The position numbers and the translations under genes were made by a program. Shown here one piece after another: positions 49,471 to 63,413 of a stretch of DNA of 64,000 bases. Location of the stretch: positions 6,066,001 through 6,130,000 of the forward strand of contig JAYKKT010000064.1 in the NCBI GenBank assembly GCA_036023115.1. The letters run 5' to 3'. The notes below the pieces were generated by a model. It did no database searches, had not been told where the DNA came from, and saw nothing but the letters and a program-made list of their open reading frames with translations. Source of the stretch: Brasenia schreberi (taxonomy: Eukaryota; Streptophyta; Magnoliopsida; Nymphaeales; Cabombaceae). Each line of letters opens with the position of its first letter. The first letter of the stretch is position 1.

Positions 49471-49739
49471 AAAATAACATCTATTGAACTATTGTTTGCA
49501 TATAATGTTTCCTACTTAATTTTACGGGGTGCCTTCTTCTATGATTTGAACTATTTTCTGTACCAATTTTCTTACATTTTTTAGATATTAAATTTAAATA
49601 ATTTGTTTATTAGATGAATAACAATTTCATGTTCTATGCCAACTAAATAAGCGTTAATTTATCAGGTATTTTGTGCCTTTAAATCTAATTTGACAAGTTA
49701 AATGTCCAACTCGATCTAGGGGGAGGTCAGGAGCCGGGG

Positions 49740-49963
49740 AGGACCCATTCTTGTCTATAGTCATCATATAAAGAGCCGAGGAGAGGATCTTAGCCGTCGG
49801 TGTATCCGATCTTCGATCTCACGTCGGGGGAGACCCCTTACTTTGTACGGGCGTTCGCCGCCTATAAATGGAAGACTGGTTGATCGATGCGGCGTCGACC
49901 GGTTCTTGAGTTTCATCTTCCCTTGGCTCTCTTTTGTTGCAGAGAAGGGGACTCGTGTTCGAG
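49740..49963 (+). promoter_or_regulatory. Probable H3.3 promoter and leader exon
   Basis: GC-rich block with CACGTCGG (ACGTC core) near 49,822, a TATA-like CTATAAAT at 49,862 and a leader ending GTTCGAG|GTAAGC with a good donor at 49,964. The T-rich sequence after the donor (CTAGGGTTTC, TTAGGGTTTCC) looks like a plant leader intron. Linkage to the H3.3 exons depends on the 5' leader intron known for plant H3.3 genes and on the lack of any other gene before 56.9 kb. Confidence 0.6.
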
Positions 49964-50654
49964 GTAAGCATCTGCTTGTCTGTCTGTTTCTGCCTCTCTT
50001 TCTCTCTCTGTGCTGTATAGGGTGATGCTAGGTATGTTCTTTCTAGGGTTTCTTTTCGGAACAGAGACTTAGGGTTTCCGATCTTTTATGGTTGCATGGA
50101 TTCTTTCTTCTCGTGTTTGTTTCTGTAGTAATTTATTGTGCGTTCTGTTAATTTTGAGGGGATGATTCATCGTGGAGAGGAAAATGATATGGATCGATTA
50201 GGCGTGTTATCTTTCTTCATTTGTCCGACTCGTTCGTTTTCTTGGTTTAGTAAAAGGCTTCTCTGGTGGTTTCTTCGTCTTCATGCTAGATAAAGGTTTG
50301 GGGTTCAGTTTTCTGGTGGGTATGTCGATGGTGAAAGTGTATTAGGGATCTAGGGTTTCACAGGTTTCTGGTGTCTCTCCACGTTGTTACTTTGTTCGTG
50401 AAGTTAGTGAAGAGTTATGTTGTGATTTTTGTGCATTCTGATGGTGTGAAGTGCATCAGAGACTTAAGATTCACTTGTTTCTTCGTCTTGGTTAGTTTCA
50501 TTGTTTCGATTTGCTTTCGTATATTCTTCTTTTCATCTTCCTGCCCTACCTTCTTTAGCTTTGATTGCTTTCCTTTTATTTCAATATGATTTTCCTCTGT
50601 TAATCTGGTCTTTTACCATTAGATATATAGTTAAGCCCCCTCTTCTTTTTTGGT

Positions 50655-50832
50655 TTAAACTACCGGTATCTGAAGGCCCAAGGCGAATCCGGCTTGAACC
50701 TAGTCGGGCCACTACGAGGTCAAGGTTCTCCCACCGCAGTTTTTCCATTCACAAGACTCGAACTTGAGACCTTGCTTAAAGGAAAGAAGCGAGGAACCAC
50801 TTGAACCTACCAAGCGGTGGTTAGAGTTAACC
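50655..50832 (-). mobile_element. tRNA-derived SINE in the H3.3 leader intron
   Basis: On the minus strand: tRNA-like head with ACCGCTTGGTAGGTTCAAG and box B AAGTTCGAGTCTTG, then a body with GGGAGAACCTTGACC, GTAGTGGCCCGACTAGG and CAAGCCGGATTCG, which I know as a recurrent plant SINE body. Confidence 0.75.
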
Positions 50833-51399
50833 TCCCTTTTATTTCAAACCTCAACTACTTAGTTCACTTCAGTTTGAACTGTTTGGCTGTATTATGTGGT
50901 TAAACTTGCTTTGCCCATACCTAGAGATGATCTGTGTTCTATTTCTGACAATGATTTTAGTTTTCCTGCTGATAGCATGATTATCTTCAATCTTGTATTT
51001 CCAGTGGATGTCATTGTTCTCTTTCTATAGCTTACTCTTTTTTTTCTCTTCTGTACCTTGAGGTTTGGAAATTATAGTTAGCCAAACCATCTGATGTTTG
51101 AGTAGGTTGATATTCTAACATGCACGTTTATTTTGTCCATTGATTCCAACTCCTAGAGATGGATTCAGTCTCCGTGTATTGCAGCTGAGCTTTTCCGTTC
51201 AAGTTGCTTTGAGCTATTTGGAGTCGCGTGTTCTATGCAAATTCAAGTTGAGAATGGCATGGTGTGATCTGGATTCACGCATGTAGTGGATCCCTCTATG
51301 TGTGTAAATGCTCAAGACATGCATTAAGCGAACATACTCTATGGATAGAAATACTTTTATTGGTGTGAGTTGCACAAATGTTCAACATGTACTGTTTAC

Positions 51400-51770
51400 G
51401 GCATAAATGAATATGTTTAGATGGATTAAAGACCCTATAGGTAATGAGAAATGAATATGCTTAGATGGATGAACGACCCTATAGATAACGAGGTTATTAG
51501 AAAGAAATTTAGAGTGGTACTAAAACGGAGGAAATCGTTTAATGGATGATAAAATGTAAAAAATCATTTAAGATGGTTTGAACACATAGAAAGACGATCA
51601 AAAGAAGCTTCGATAAGGAAGCTTCGGTAGGAAGGAATGGTAAACTAGATGGTGAGAATATTAAAAGAGGATGAAGATGGGGAGAAAAAAGAGGAATAGG
51701 AAGACCACTGGAACAATAAAGTATGACCTACTTATGTTGAGTTAATTGCTAGCAAGGCTTAGTTGTTGTT
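51400..51770 (+). mobile_element. Degenerate RTE fragment
   Basis: Contains GAGGTTATTAGAAAGAAATT, ATCATTTAAGATGGTTTGAA, AGACGATCAAAAGAAGC and ends AGGCTTAGTTGTTG. The first ~85 bp is a tandem duplication of about 44 bp (GAATATGYTTAGATGGAT). Confidence 0.8.
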
Positions 51771-51817
51771 TATTGTATTCTCTTTTATGTCAAATGATTT
51801 TGTGTTCACATTATCTT

Positions 51818-52000
51818 TGTAATGAAGTCAATGCTTCAATGTAGGGGTGGAAGATATCACCTAAAAATGTCAATCACAAAGCCTAAAAAAGGCTATAAAA
51901 AAGGCACAATATAATGAAATCAATATTATTTAGCCACAAAAGGCACGATTAATTAATGTACAAGAGAGTGAATTTATAGAGGAGATTTGAGTCAATAGCC
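51818..52000 (-). repeat. Left (3') LTR of the copia element, partial
   Basis: TGTAATGAAGTCAATGCTTC ... AAAATGTCAATCACA ... AAGAGAGTGAATTTATAGA matches 56,362 onward with indels. The inner part is deleted at the RNase H junction. Confidence 0.8.
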
Positions 52001-53124
52001 GTTTCACCACCCCAATCAACATTAGAATAAGCTCTGAGGATCAAGGATGAAGCGAGAGAAAAATGAAGCCCATCAAACAAGTGTCTCATTCATATAAGAT
52101 AACGAAGAACATCAAAGATAAAGTGAGTGGTGTACTAAGTCGACATGAATAGATTGACTAAATGAACAACATATGAAATATCTAAGTAGTAAAAGTAAGA
52201 TAAATCAAGTTGTTAACCAACCGCTACGATACAGAGAGAAGGTTATCAAGAACTGTACCATCCAGAGGTATGAATCTCGCATTAGGCTCTAGAGGAGTTG
52301 ATTTCTAGTGGGCGACTATCAATAGACCGGCTCAAGAGATAAGATTCGAATATATTTAGCTTCGAGAGACATGCAAAGTAACTCTAAATAAAGGAAAAGA
52401 CTTCAAGAGCCAAAAATAATTTTGGGGACCAAGATACTTCATCTCAAAATTACGGGTCAAGGATGCTTTCAGATCATAATGCGTAGAAGTTGTCATCACT
52501 TATAATGATCATCACGTCATCAACAAGGAGAAAGGAAGAATATAATGTCAGAAGGTCTTACCGATGAAAGAGAGTTGAATCACGAGGACTAGATGAGAAG
52601 CCAAGTTGACTAATGCACAATGAGCTAAATTTGGTAAACCAAGCGATTCCAGGAGCTTGTTTAAGACTATATAAGGCTTGCAAAGGAGAAAGGCCTTATT
52701 AGGTGGACAAGTATAACTGTGTGATGGTCGTATATAGACTTCTTCCTCCAAATCACCATTGAGAAAAACATTCTTCACATTCATTGACATAAAGAGCCCA
52801 CCGCAAGTTGCAACAATAGCAAGGAGAGTACAAAACAAAAGTGAGATGAGAAATTAGAGCAAAAGTTTCTTCATAATCAATTTCATATTCTTGTAAATAA
52901 CCTTTGGCAACTAATCGAGCTTTATAACGATCTAGAGAACCATCACCATGAGTCATAGTCTTATATACCCACCTACAACCTATGACATTCTTGTTTTGTT
53001 GTCTACGAACAATATCCCAAGTCCCAAGTTTGGGCTATGTATAGAGTATAGAGCATCTAATTATTCTTTCGTAGTGTGAATCCATACTTGTGATGCCTGA
53101 GCTTCTTTAAAAGCTAAATCACAC

Positions 53125-53780
53125 AGACACTTCTAAGGAGTGGAGTGTCGACCCGACACTGGTGCGACACCGACACCGTGTCGGTGTGGCATGTCCAAAA
53201 AAAAAAGTTTTGCAATTTTTTTTGTAACTCACGGATAAATGGGTCCGGATAATGAAGATTGATTTGTGTATTATGATGAAATTAGTAGTTGTTTACCATT
53301 TATATGTTTTGCTTTAATATAAAGTTGTGTACTTACTATTGTAGCTTTATTGAATGATTTTGGGTGCGAACAATTGGACTCCATACTGTATGCCTTCGCA
53401 CAAAATAATCTCTGTCACCAAACACATTTAAAGACCAGGAACATTGCCAGATCAATAGAACAAAAGAGTATGACATCACTAGTGGATCCTAGCACAACTA
53501 GTATATGTTATATCCTACAAAAGATCTCGAAACTCTTTGAATCCATAACTTGGATATTTTGCAGCTCATAAAATCATTCTAAGTTTCATATCATTATGAG
53601 GGAACTTGCTAATTGATACCTACGTGCACCCAAAATTAGCAAATGCTAGTTGTATTATGATTGATTTATGTAGCTTGAATATTATATATAATAATATATA
53701 ATATTATATACCCTAGCCGTGTCGCCGCACCCAAAATTTTCGAAATTTGCCGTATCCCGCACCCATGTGACATAGTTTAA
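53125..53780. mobile_element. GTGTCGG-rich insertion in the copia element
   Basis: Interrupts the copia pol between the region encoding the DLAFKEAQASQVW block and the next upstream part. Left end is rich in GTGTCG/CGACAC motifs, the right end reads GCCGTGTCGCCGCACCC ... CGCACCCATGTGAC. Class unknown. Confidence 0.45.
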
Positions 53781-55616
53781 AAGATCTAGGTTCCTTTATG
53801 GTTGAAATGGTGATCAAAAGAGCTCTATGTGTGGGTGAGAAATTATCATAGGAGACAAACCGTGCTAGAGGTCTAGAGTCACGATCGTATCTTCTAGGTA
53901 TGGATGATGTGATGTTAGAAGTTCCTAGAGTAATATTGTTCAAAAGGAACAACAAGATATCTGAGAGATGTGTATACATCTAGATCATTTTCTATATTGA
54001 TCACATCATCTCCTAAAATATCATTAAAAAAGGAATAGGAGGGGAGTCATCTATAGATTTGATATCATCTATACTTTTAAATATGTATTCATTTTCAAAA
54101 TATTTGATATACCTTGATACATAGAGCTTGTCATTTTTAAAATCATAACATTTATATCCTTTCTTATTTATCCTATATCCTAAGAATACATATTCGATAG
54201 CACGAGAAGATAGCTCGTCATCTTTACCTATATAAACAAAACATCTACATCCAAAAATTCTTAGTGTGAATAGTTAAGAGGAATTTTAAAGAGTTTTTTT
54301 ACGGGACATGTTTTGTAAAACGAAAGAGGGCATACGATTAATTAAATAAATATCAATCATGATAGTTTTTGCCCAAAAATTTTTAGAAACACTTTTAGAT
54401 AATAGTAAGATTCTAGTCGTTTTTAGAATATGATGATGTTTTTGTTCTGAAATTCCATTTCGTTGAGGAGTCTTAGTGCAATAAGTTTGATAAAAAATTC
54501 CAAACTTTTCAAGATAGTTTTTGAATTCTTTAGACATAAACTCCCCTCTTTAGTAAGTTATAAAGGTATTGATTTTAGAGTTAAATTGATTTTTTATAAG
54601 ATTGAGAAACAATAAAATTTTGAAAAACATCGGATTTTTTTTTAAAAGTTACACTCATGTATCCCATAGTAAAGTCATCTATGAAGATGTCATAGTAGGA
54701 AATTCCCTCTTTGGATAAAACAAATGCGGGTCCCTATACATTTGAATACAAATGATTTTGTTTAAAAAAAAAGGTATTCCATTTTGCCAAGAACACAATC
54801 TTTGAAAGAGAAATTTCCAATAGTATTTATTTCAAGAGAGCATTGAAACAATTTTTGAACATTAAGATGTCTTAATCTCTTGTGTCATAGAAGGTGTTCG
54901 TTAGACAAAATATTTACATATCCTATGCTATGTAAATAGTCCATGATATAAAATCCCCCCTCTCTATGATCACACCCAATCACCTTTTTGGAAAGACAAT
55001 CATTTATAATGCATTCCGTGGAAGAAAAGGTTATAACATAATTATTATCTAAAATTTGAGATACCGAAAGCAAGTTTAAATTTAGTTTTGGAACAATACT
55101 AATTTTGAAAATTTTAATTTTTAAAATTTGTAAGTCATTAGTTTTATCAACATTCAATTTTGTTTCATCCACAATATAAACACAAGATAAGGGTTCTCTA
55201 ACACATGCATTCAAATCTTTTCATTAAAGTGATATGGAAGAAAATACCCGAATCAAGAAGCCATGAAGTCATACGATGAGTTTTTGTTTAAGAAGAGCAA
55301 ATCACACCAATTGTTGCTTTCTTTTTCATTTGAGCTTTAAGTATCTTCACTTTTTCATAAAGGGCAAGAATGGAGGAGGAGGCTTGCTCTTCTACCAAGT
55401 TCACTTTCTTTTCTGGATAATTTGTCCTTATATGACCGGCTTGTCTACAAAAATGATACACAACCTCTCTTTGAGTCTCGTTTGACCCTTCACTTTTGAA
55501 GTGAGGAGGCATATATGCTTTCAAGTTTGTTTTGGGTCTAGATGCGGCTAAAGTGGCATCTTTTTAAAGACTTGCTTAATTCATTATTGTTTTCATCATT
55601 TGAAGATCAATGATGA

Positions 55617-55648
55617 GTATGGGAAAAGGCTTAGTTGTTGTTGATGAT
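55617..55648 (+). mobile_element. 32-bp RTE insertion with target-site duplication
   Basis: GTATGGGAAAAGGCTTAG plus TTGTTGTTGATGAT, flanked by GATCAATGATGA at 55605-55616 and 55649-55660. Only the extreme 3' end of an RTE transcript was copied. Confidence 0.88.
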
Positions 55649-56361
55649 GATCAATGATGACCTTTTCTTTGGTAGAAAAAGGTTTTCGATGAATAAGGGA
55701 TGATTTTATCTCTTCAAATTCTTCTCGAAGGTATTTTAGGAATTGATATACAAAATCCTCATTATCCTCACATTGTCTCTCACTAAGACATTGTGTACAT
55801 TTCTTTTATAACCATACAATTTATTCTAAATATTTTAATATTCACCAAAGAATTCATTTACTCCTTTATCTTCTTTTATAGGTGAGGCTAATTTGTCTCT
55901 TAATGCCATTTTATGAGAAACATCACTTTGAACATGAGATTTTTTAAAGTATTCTCATGCTTCTCTAGCATTAGTGAAATCGGTAAGTGTCTTAAATGAA
56001 CACCCATAGGATCATTGTATGACCCTCTTTATATTACTCTTTGTGCTCAAGTGTGATACTAATGGAGAGACCTTGGAACCATTTAGATAGCTCTATAATT
56101 TTTATTAATTGATGTACCATAGAGTGAATTTATAGAAGAGATTTGAGTGAGTAGTGAGACACAACATAAATTTTTAAAATATAGGTAGTTTTTGATAGAT
56201 TAAGTTTATGTTTTGTAGTTCGAAGGTTTTAGACGAAAGTTAAACCCCCTTTATTATTAATATTTCAAGGAGAAAAAGAATCTAAAGAGGTAAACTTACA
56301 ATAATAATATGACATATATGATCGACATGCTTTCTAAGGCGACGAACATGCTTTGATAATA

Positions 56362-56620
56362 TGTAATGAAGTCAATGCATCAATGTAGCAGCGGAAGATT
56401 GGAAGATTCATGAATATTACCTCAAAATGTCAATCACACAGCTTTAAAAAATATTATAAAACATATGCAATAAATGCATAATATAACAAAAATAAATATT
56501 ATTTAGTCACAAAAGGTATGATCAATTGATGTGTAAGAGAGTGAATTTATATTGGAGAAGGTATGATTAATTGATGTATAAGAGAGTGAATTTAAATTTG
56601 AGATTTGAGTGAGTAGTGAG
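56362..56620 (-). repeat. Right (5') LTR of the copia element
   Basis: Starts TGTAATGAAGTCAATGCATC and contains two tandem versions of a block with GTATGATYAATTGATGT and AAGAGAGTGAATTTA. The outer end is not certain and may extend toward 56,770. Confidence 0.75.
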
Positions 56621-56755
56621 ATGAGAAGAGAGAAGTGATGAAGGAGCAGGCAGCCCCCAATGGCTGGGACTGTTGCTGGCCATTGTGGCCTATTTTCGGT
56701 TGCCCTATGGCTAGAGGACAGGACCCGAATGACCTTGGTGCCTTCAAGTCGTGTC

Positions 56756-56786
<31 letters not shown>

Positions 56787-56927
56787 AAAAAGAGAAAATT
56801 ATGTTTAACAATCGTAATTGGTGGTAAGCTTGTTCACTTCTCATTATATTTAAAATATTGTGTTATATAATTACAAATTCATTCAAACTGTTCTTGCTTA
56901 AATGATCTATGCTTATGATCTCCTTAG

Positions 56928-57616
<689 letters not shown>

Positions 57617-57851
57617 GCTGCAGATTCATGGTGGATTGGGGGACCTTCTTTCTGATTGGAGAATGGAGCTATACTAATGGAAAATGCTACTAATGAGACT
57701 CTCGTAGTTTAGGACTAAGTGATGACATGAATACTTTAACTAGTTCTTAGTGTGTTTGCTGCGTCACAAGTATCAATGACGGATAATAGTGATTGAGTAT
57801 ATATCTTTATATTATCATCTCTCTCTCACACACACATATGCGCATACACAT

Positions 57852-58076
57852 AAACATGGTTGGAACCAAACTGCATTAGGAATCGATTGAAACCAAAACC
57901 GATCAAACTGGACTCGGAAATTGAAACCAGCCAATTCAGTTCCTGTTGAACTGGGTTCAACACCAAAATCGATGTTTTGTCAGTTGATCCGAGTGGTTTA
58001 GGACTCAAACCTGAATCAGCTGTCTCAATTCGGTTAGGACTCGTAGTTCCAAGGAAAACCAGAATTAGCCATGTCT
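57852..58076. mobile_element. MITE of the GGTTCGG family
   Basis: 225 bp with ends AAACATGGTTGGAACC and (complement of right) AGACATGGCTAATTCTGG. Flanks GCATACACAT (57842-57851) and GCATGCACGT (58077-58086) match 8/10, like a Mutator-size target duplication. It lies just downstream of H3.3. Confidence 0.65.
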
Positions 58077-58689
58077 GCATGCACGTAACACTCGTGCACA
58101 CACACATATAGTACAGACAACAGGCATATGTAGCAAATTGAAGCAGAAGGTGATCGAGTCCTAAATTGAGAATCATTGGTCATTAGCTCAGTCTAAGAAA
58201 CCCGCTTGTAAGCAACTGAAAAAGCTAATTAAATAATAAAAGTATTTCCTAATCATAGGTTTTAAGAAACAAAACTTTCAAATGTATATAAAAACAATGT
58301 TGTTTAAATACTTTTATTTTTTAAAAGTGGAAATCGCATTTAAATGTGGACCGTCCTCATTTTATTTTTGTTTTTCCCAGTGTCATCGCCTCATAGCGGG
58401 GTCCATGACTCCATGCAAGTGATAGGGATGCACGTATAGAGTGCCCTGCACAACATTCTTCTCATGATAATTAAAAGTTTGAAGCAACATCAGCACACGG
58501 CTGCGTGGCACCGCATCCCAGGCTGGCAATCCCAAACACCCTAGGACATCATGCTTCGGTTGAACAGTTCGGCACTCAACACTCGATTCATGCTCAAACC
58601 TCCATTTTGCCGCCTTATGTCGGCTTCTGTCTTTCACAACTCCCTATCGCAACCACCACCAAAAAAACCTCCAAAATTACTTATATATA

Positions 58690-58940
58690 TAAGTATTTAG
58701 ATTTTTCAAATGGTTTTAGCGTTCACAATGACTATTTTTATCAATGGCGATAATGAAGAGTTACAGGAGAATAGTGAAAGAGTTACGAATAATTAAAACT
58801 ATTGAAACCATCACCAAAATCACCAATATATATATATATATATATATCGAAGTATTTAAAATTTTCAAGTGGTTTGGTGGTTGCAATGACGGTTTTCATT
58901 AGTGGCGATAATGAAGAGTTATAGGAGAGTAGTGAAAGGC
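58690..58940. repeat. Two direct copies of a ~90-bp unit
   Basis: 58,691-58,781 and 58,850-58,939 share AAGTATTTA, TTTTCAARTGGTTT, GTGGCGATAATGAAGAGTTA (first copy AATGGCGATAATG) and GAGWATAGTGAAAG, separated by an AT-rich spacer with (TA)n at 58,828-58,847. Confidence 0.8.
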
Positions 58941-58959
58941 ATCAATTGCAGTCAAACAC

Positions 58960-59700
58960 GACAATACACAAGTTGGGGAATACAAGAAACATTATATAGG
59001 TATATGTTAGCACACTTTAAGCGCTAACAAATTAAAATAAATTTCAATCATATATTTTTACTCATAGACAGTTGAAATATAAATACAAAAAAATAAAAAG
59101 TACATATATATACTTTTTATAAGTACACTTTATTCACATAAGTACTTTTATTTATTAAATTCTAACTTTCGAGAGTGATTTGTTGGTACCTATTTGTGTC
59201 TCTTTGTGGTGTTTGGGGGACTAAAGGTTGAGGTCTCCAAGACTTATATATATTCACGAGCAGGATCAACCTTAATCCAAGTTGTTGGAGCATGAAGATT
59301 GAAGCTGGGGCCGAGAATTTTCTTAACGAGTGAGCTCAATTGTATCCCTAGCGATAATCGAGTCGTTGCAACAGTCAACTAGGCTCTTGTTATAGCACAA
59401 GGTACGATTTGGCACAATCTGATCTTTACTCGACTTAACAATATATAAAATCAGATTGAACCCAAAGCCGGGTTACTGTCACCGTGACACATGGAATGAC
59501 ACGAGAAGGGTCCTTTTTTGCATTTTCTGCTCAGTGTTAACAGAAAGGGACATGACACGAGGGTATGTTAAGGCGTCCAGGTGACACGAAGTTATAAGGT
59601 TGACCCACATGTGGGGTCCGTGCACGGTCCCCCAGAAAAATCAGTTTGACCCATAGTCAACTCTTTCTCCTGCTCCATTTTCCTCGCCCTCCACCCTGTA
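58960..59700. other. Intergenic, partial MITE and 14-3-3 5' flank
   Basis: TATATGTTAGCACACTTTAA at about 59,003 resembles the end of the MITE at 15.5 kb. The remainder has no recognised feature and becomes the promoter side of the 14-3-3 gene. Confidence 0.45.
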
Positions 59701-59875
59701 CGAACACGACAACCACGCCTAACCCTTAACCATGGTTACTTCAAAGGCAGCCGTGGTTAACAGAAGAGCAAGTGTTAAGGCACCGAAAGATAAACGAGAG
59801 GCTCCTTCCTCGATTCCCTTTTCGTCTTCCTTCGTTCCCCCAGAGAGCGAGCGAGCAAGAGAGAGAGAGAGAGAG

Positions 59876-60931
<1,056 letters not shown>

Positions 60932-63280
60932 ACTGGTTTCTCCTCTACTATTGCATAGTGCATTTGAGTTCTTCGGTTCTTCTGATTTCTTCTTCCCTTC
61001 TTGGCTAGTCTCCTATCTGTAGTGAGGGGCTCTCGGTTCGAATCTGAAAAAACACGATGAGACACGAAGCGTAATTTCTGCGAGTGGGACGGCTGAGATT
61101 CGTCCTTTCTGTTTTTTTCTTAATATATAGTCGTGCTTTCTCTCTCTCTCTCTCATGGTTCTTGCTTTCTGACTAGAATTTTGGGTTATTACATTTGTGG
61201 TTTGCTTTTCCTCTCGACGCTTTATAGTTTCAAATATGAATCGGTTGTTTTTTCTATTTATAGAAGAACGTCGTATTGCTCGTTGCATCGGGGAAAGTGA
61301 GCTGTTATCTTGGGGGTGAAGCCCAAATCCCAGTTTCAATTTTAGGTTTTTGAGGTAGCGTTTTGCACTGAAGTAGAGACTGAACCGAGTATTCGAGAAA
61401 AACGTAAAAGTTAGGTTGTATTTGTAAATTGCTCGTCTTTTATTAAAAGTTTTATGGCCATTTTCGTAATAATGGTGATGAAAACCCTTGACGCCCACCT
61501 CAATCCCGAAAATTAAGGTTAGAATTTGACGTCCTACTGTTTCACGAGGGAGAGAGAGAGATTTCCCGTATCGTGCCATGGATATTAATTGCTTTTTGCT
61601 ACCTTTAGGAACTAGGATTGACGACAGATCATCTCTACTGTTCATCTTGCCACTTTCAGACGATAGAAAATGATTGACTTTAAATTTCTGATTCGGTTTG
61701 TTGAACTAGCTTTGTTAGGAGGTGATCCAAGGTATTTGTTTTGCTCAGTTTTATGCTAGTTGCCAGCTGTCTAATACAACTCTCTTCCTTTATGTGAGCT
61801 ATGTTACATTAACCATAGGTGCGGTTGCTTTCTTCTTCCAATGTACTGATGGGAGTTTTCCGAACCGGGTATCGATCATAGATGGGTTCGTCCTCAACCG
61901 TTTTTATGTTCTTAGTTGAATCAATTGATTTATCTTGATCGATCTCAAGACCTTTCTATCTGAAAATATTAGAAGTTACAAAAAGATGTGATTTTGTGCA
62001 AAAACTGCTTGCAGCGAAATGCTGATCATATGGTTTTAGTTGAAACTATTGAAGAACTTGGATACAGAATAATTTTATGTTCAGCTCATCTAGCTTGTGG
62101 GCAAGTTCGCCTTGTATGGAAGGGCCAGAATGGCAAAAGTTTTCCTTTTTGCCTTGAATCCACTCTTTTCGAACCAGGCGCTCGGGTTTTTACAATATTT
62201 ACATGTAAATATGTAACGAGAACGTGCTAAAAGCTGGATTTACATCATCACATGTCTTCAATGGTTATACCAGAACAAAACATTGCAATTTGTAAGCTGA
62301 CTGTAGGTTATAATCAGGTCAGGACTCCAGTGACCTAGGCGATCACGATCTTGCAACTTGTTAGTCACGTTGTTTTAATGATATAACCTCGAAATGGCTT
62401 GAATTCTTTGGTCCCTGATCACCTGACCCAACCTAACATCCTTGCGAGGTCCAGCGTTCTCTTGTTTTGCAGGGATTCATGGTTCTAAACTTAAAAAGTC
62501 GATGCTCATTTTCAGGGCCACTCAACATTCAGATGCTAGATAACCTGACACGAGGGAACAGGAAGCTAAGGGGGACATGTTTTCTCAAGAACACATTACA
62601 ATTTCCAGCAAATTTAGTACCTTCCCACACAACCTACCTATCAAAGTGAATTTTCTGGTTGTAGATGTTAGTTATGATAAAGGAAAATGGCAAGTTGTTG
62701 GCAGCATTTCCCAACATGCAGAAAAGATAGAGCAGGAATCGATGGGAAAAGAAATGGAAATGCAAGAGGTCCCTTTAGATCAAGCCTCGACCAATCAGCC
62801 AGGGCCATTGCTTCGTCTCGGAAGATGTTACCAGCTATTGCCTTGTCTCGAGAAATGTTAAGAAGTACTTTAATAGGCTAAATGGCTAAAGAAACAAATG
62901 GGTGTCATGTAACGGTGGTATATGTACCACAACCATGAGCTAAAATGATTGGTTGCACTGTCATCACATTTACCCATTAAACGATCATATGGATACATAT
63001 GTAGATTGATCTACAAATAAGAGAGCATGTAGGTAGAAGTGGCAATTGGACTAGAGATAGACCCTACTGATGAGGGCATGAACATATCTGATTATCAAAA
63101 GAATCCTAATGAGTTTACAAAGCACATAAGATGTAACACCTGCTTCCCCGCAGATTCAACTATAGAACATTTAAAGAGACGAATTTGAGGTACACAGCTT
63201 CCATCTCAAGCCATCTCAAGTTCTTAAAGAGATGAATTTGAAATCTGTATTTCTTAAAATACATGGCTTGGTTAGCAAAT
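60932..63280. other. 14-3-3 3' flank and gene-free stretch
   Basis: No recognised gene or transposon. Short frames at 61,988-62,230 and 62,577-62,861 (the latter includes FLVVDVSYDKGKWQVVGS) have gene-like words but I cannot place them; they may be decayed exons or chance. Confidence 0.4.
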
Positions 63281-63300
63281 ATAAAATAAAACACAACATA

Positions 63301-63395
63301 CAACAACAACAACAACTAAGCCTTTTCCCATACTAGACGGGGTCGGCTACATGGATTCTTTGTTTCCACAGAGCCCTATCATGTGCCATGTTAGC
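63301..63395 (-). mobile_element. 95-bp RTE 3'-end insertion with perfect target-site duplication
   Basis: (CAA)n CTAAGCCTTTTCCC to CATGTGCCATGTTAGC, the complement of the RTE 3' end. AAAATAAAACACAACATA flanks it exactly (63283-63300 and 63396-63413). Confidence 0.95.
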
Positions 63396-63413
63396 AAAAT
63401 AAAACACAACATA

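Larger units (their letters stand above)
51818..56620 (-). mobile_element. Decayed Ty1/copia retrotransposon, reverse, in the H3.3 leader intron
   Basis: Minus-strand order is that of Ty1/copia. Gag zinc-knuckle region about 55,524-55,288; protease/pre-integrase region 55,214-54,885 (LNLNLLSVSQI); integrase C-part 54,537-54,286 (TPQRNGISEQKHHH, INRMPS); RT 52,970-52,240 (DRYKARLVAKGY, DYEETFA, LVDDVMI in place of YVDDM); and the start of RNase H near 52,050 (LRAYSNVDWGG), after which it is cut off against LTR sequence. A primer-binding-site complement similar to GCTCTGATACCA is at 56,350-56,361, just inside the right LTR. Many stops. An unrelated GTGTCGG-rich block interrupts it at about 53,125-53,780, and a 32-bp RTE insertion at 55,617. 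Confidence 0.88.

Noticed and set aside
61013..61645. 210-codon minus-strand frame downstream of the 14-3-3 gene
   Set aside because: Composition follows the AT/TC-rich plus strand, with no domain and no splice context.
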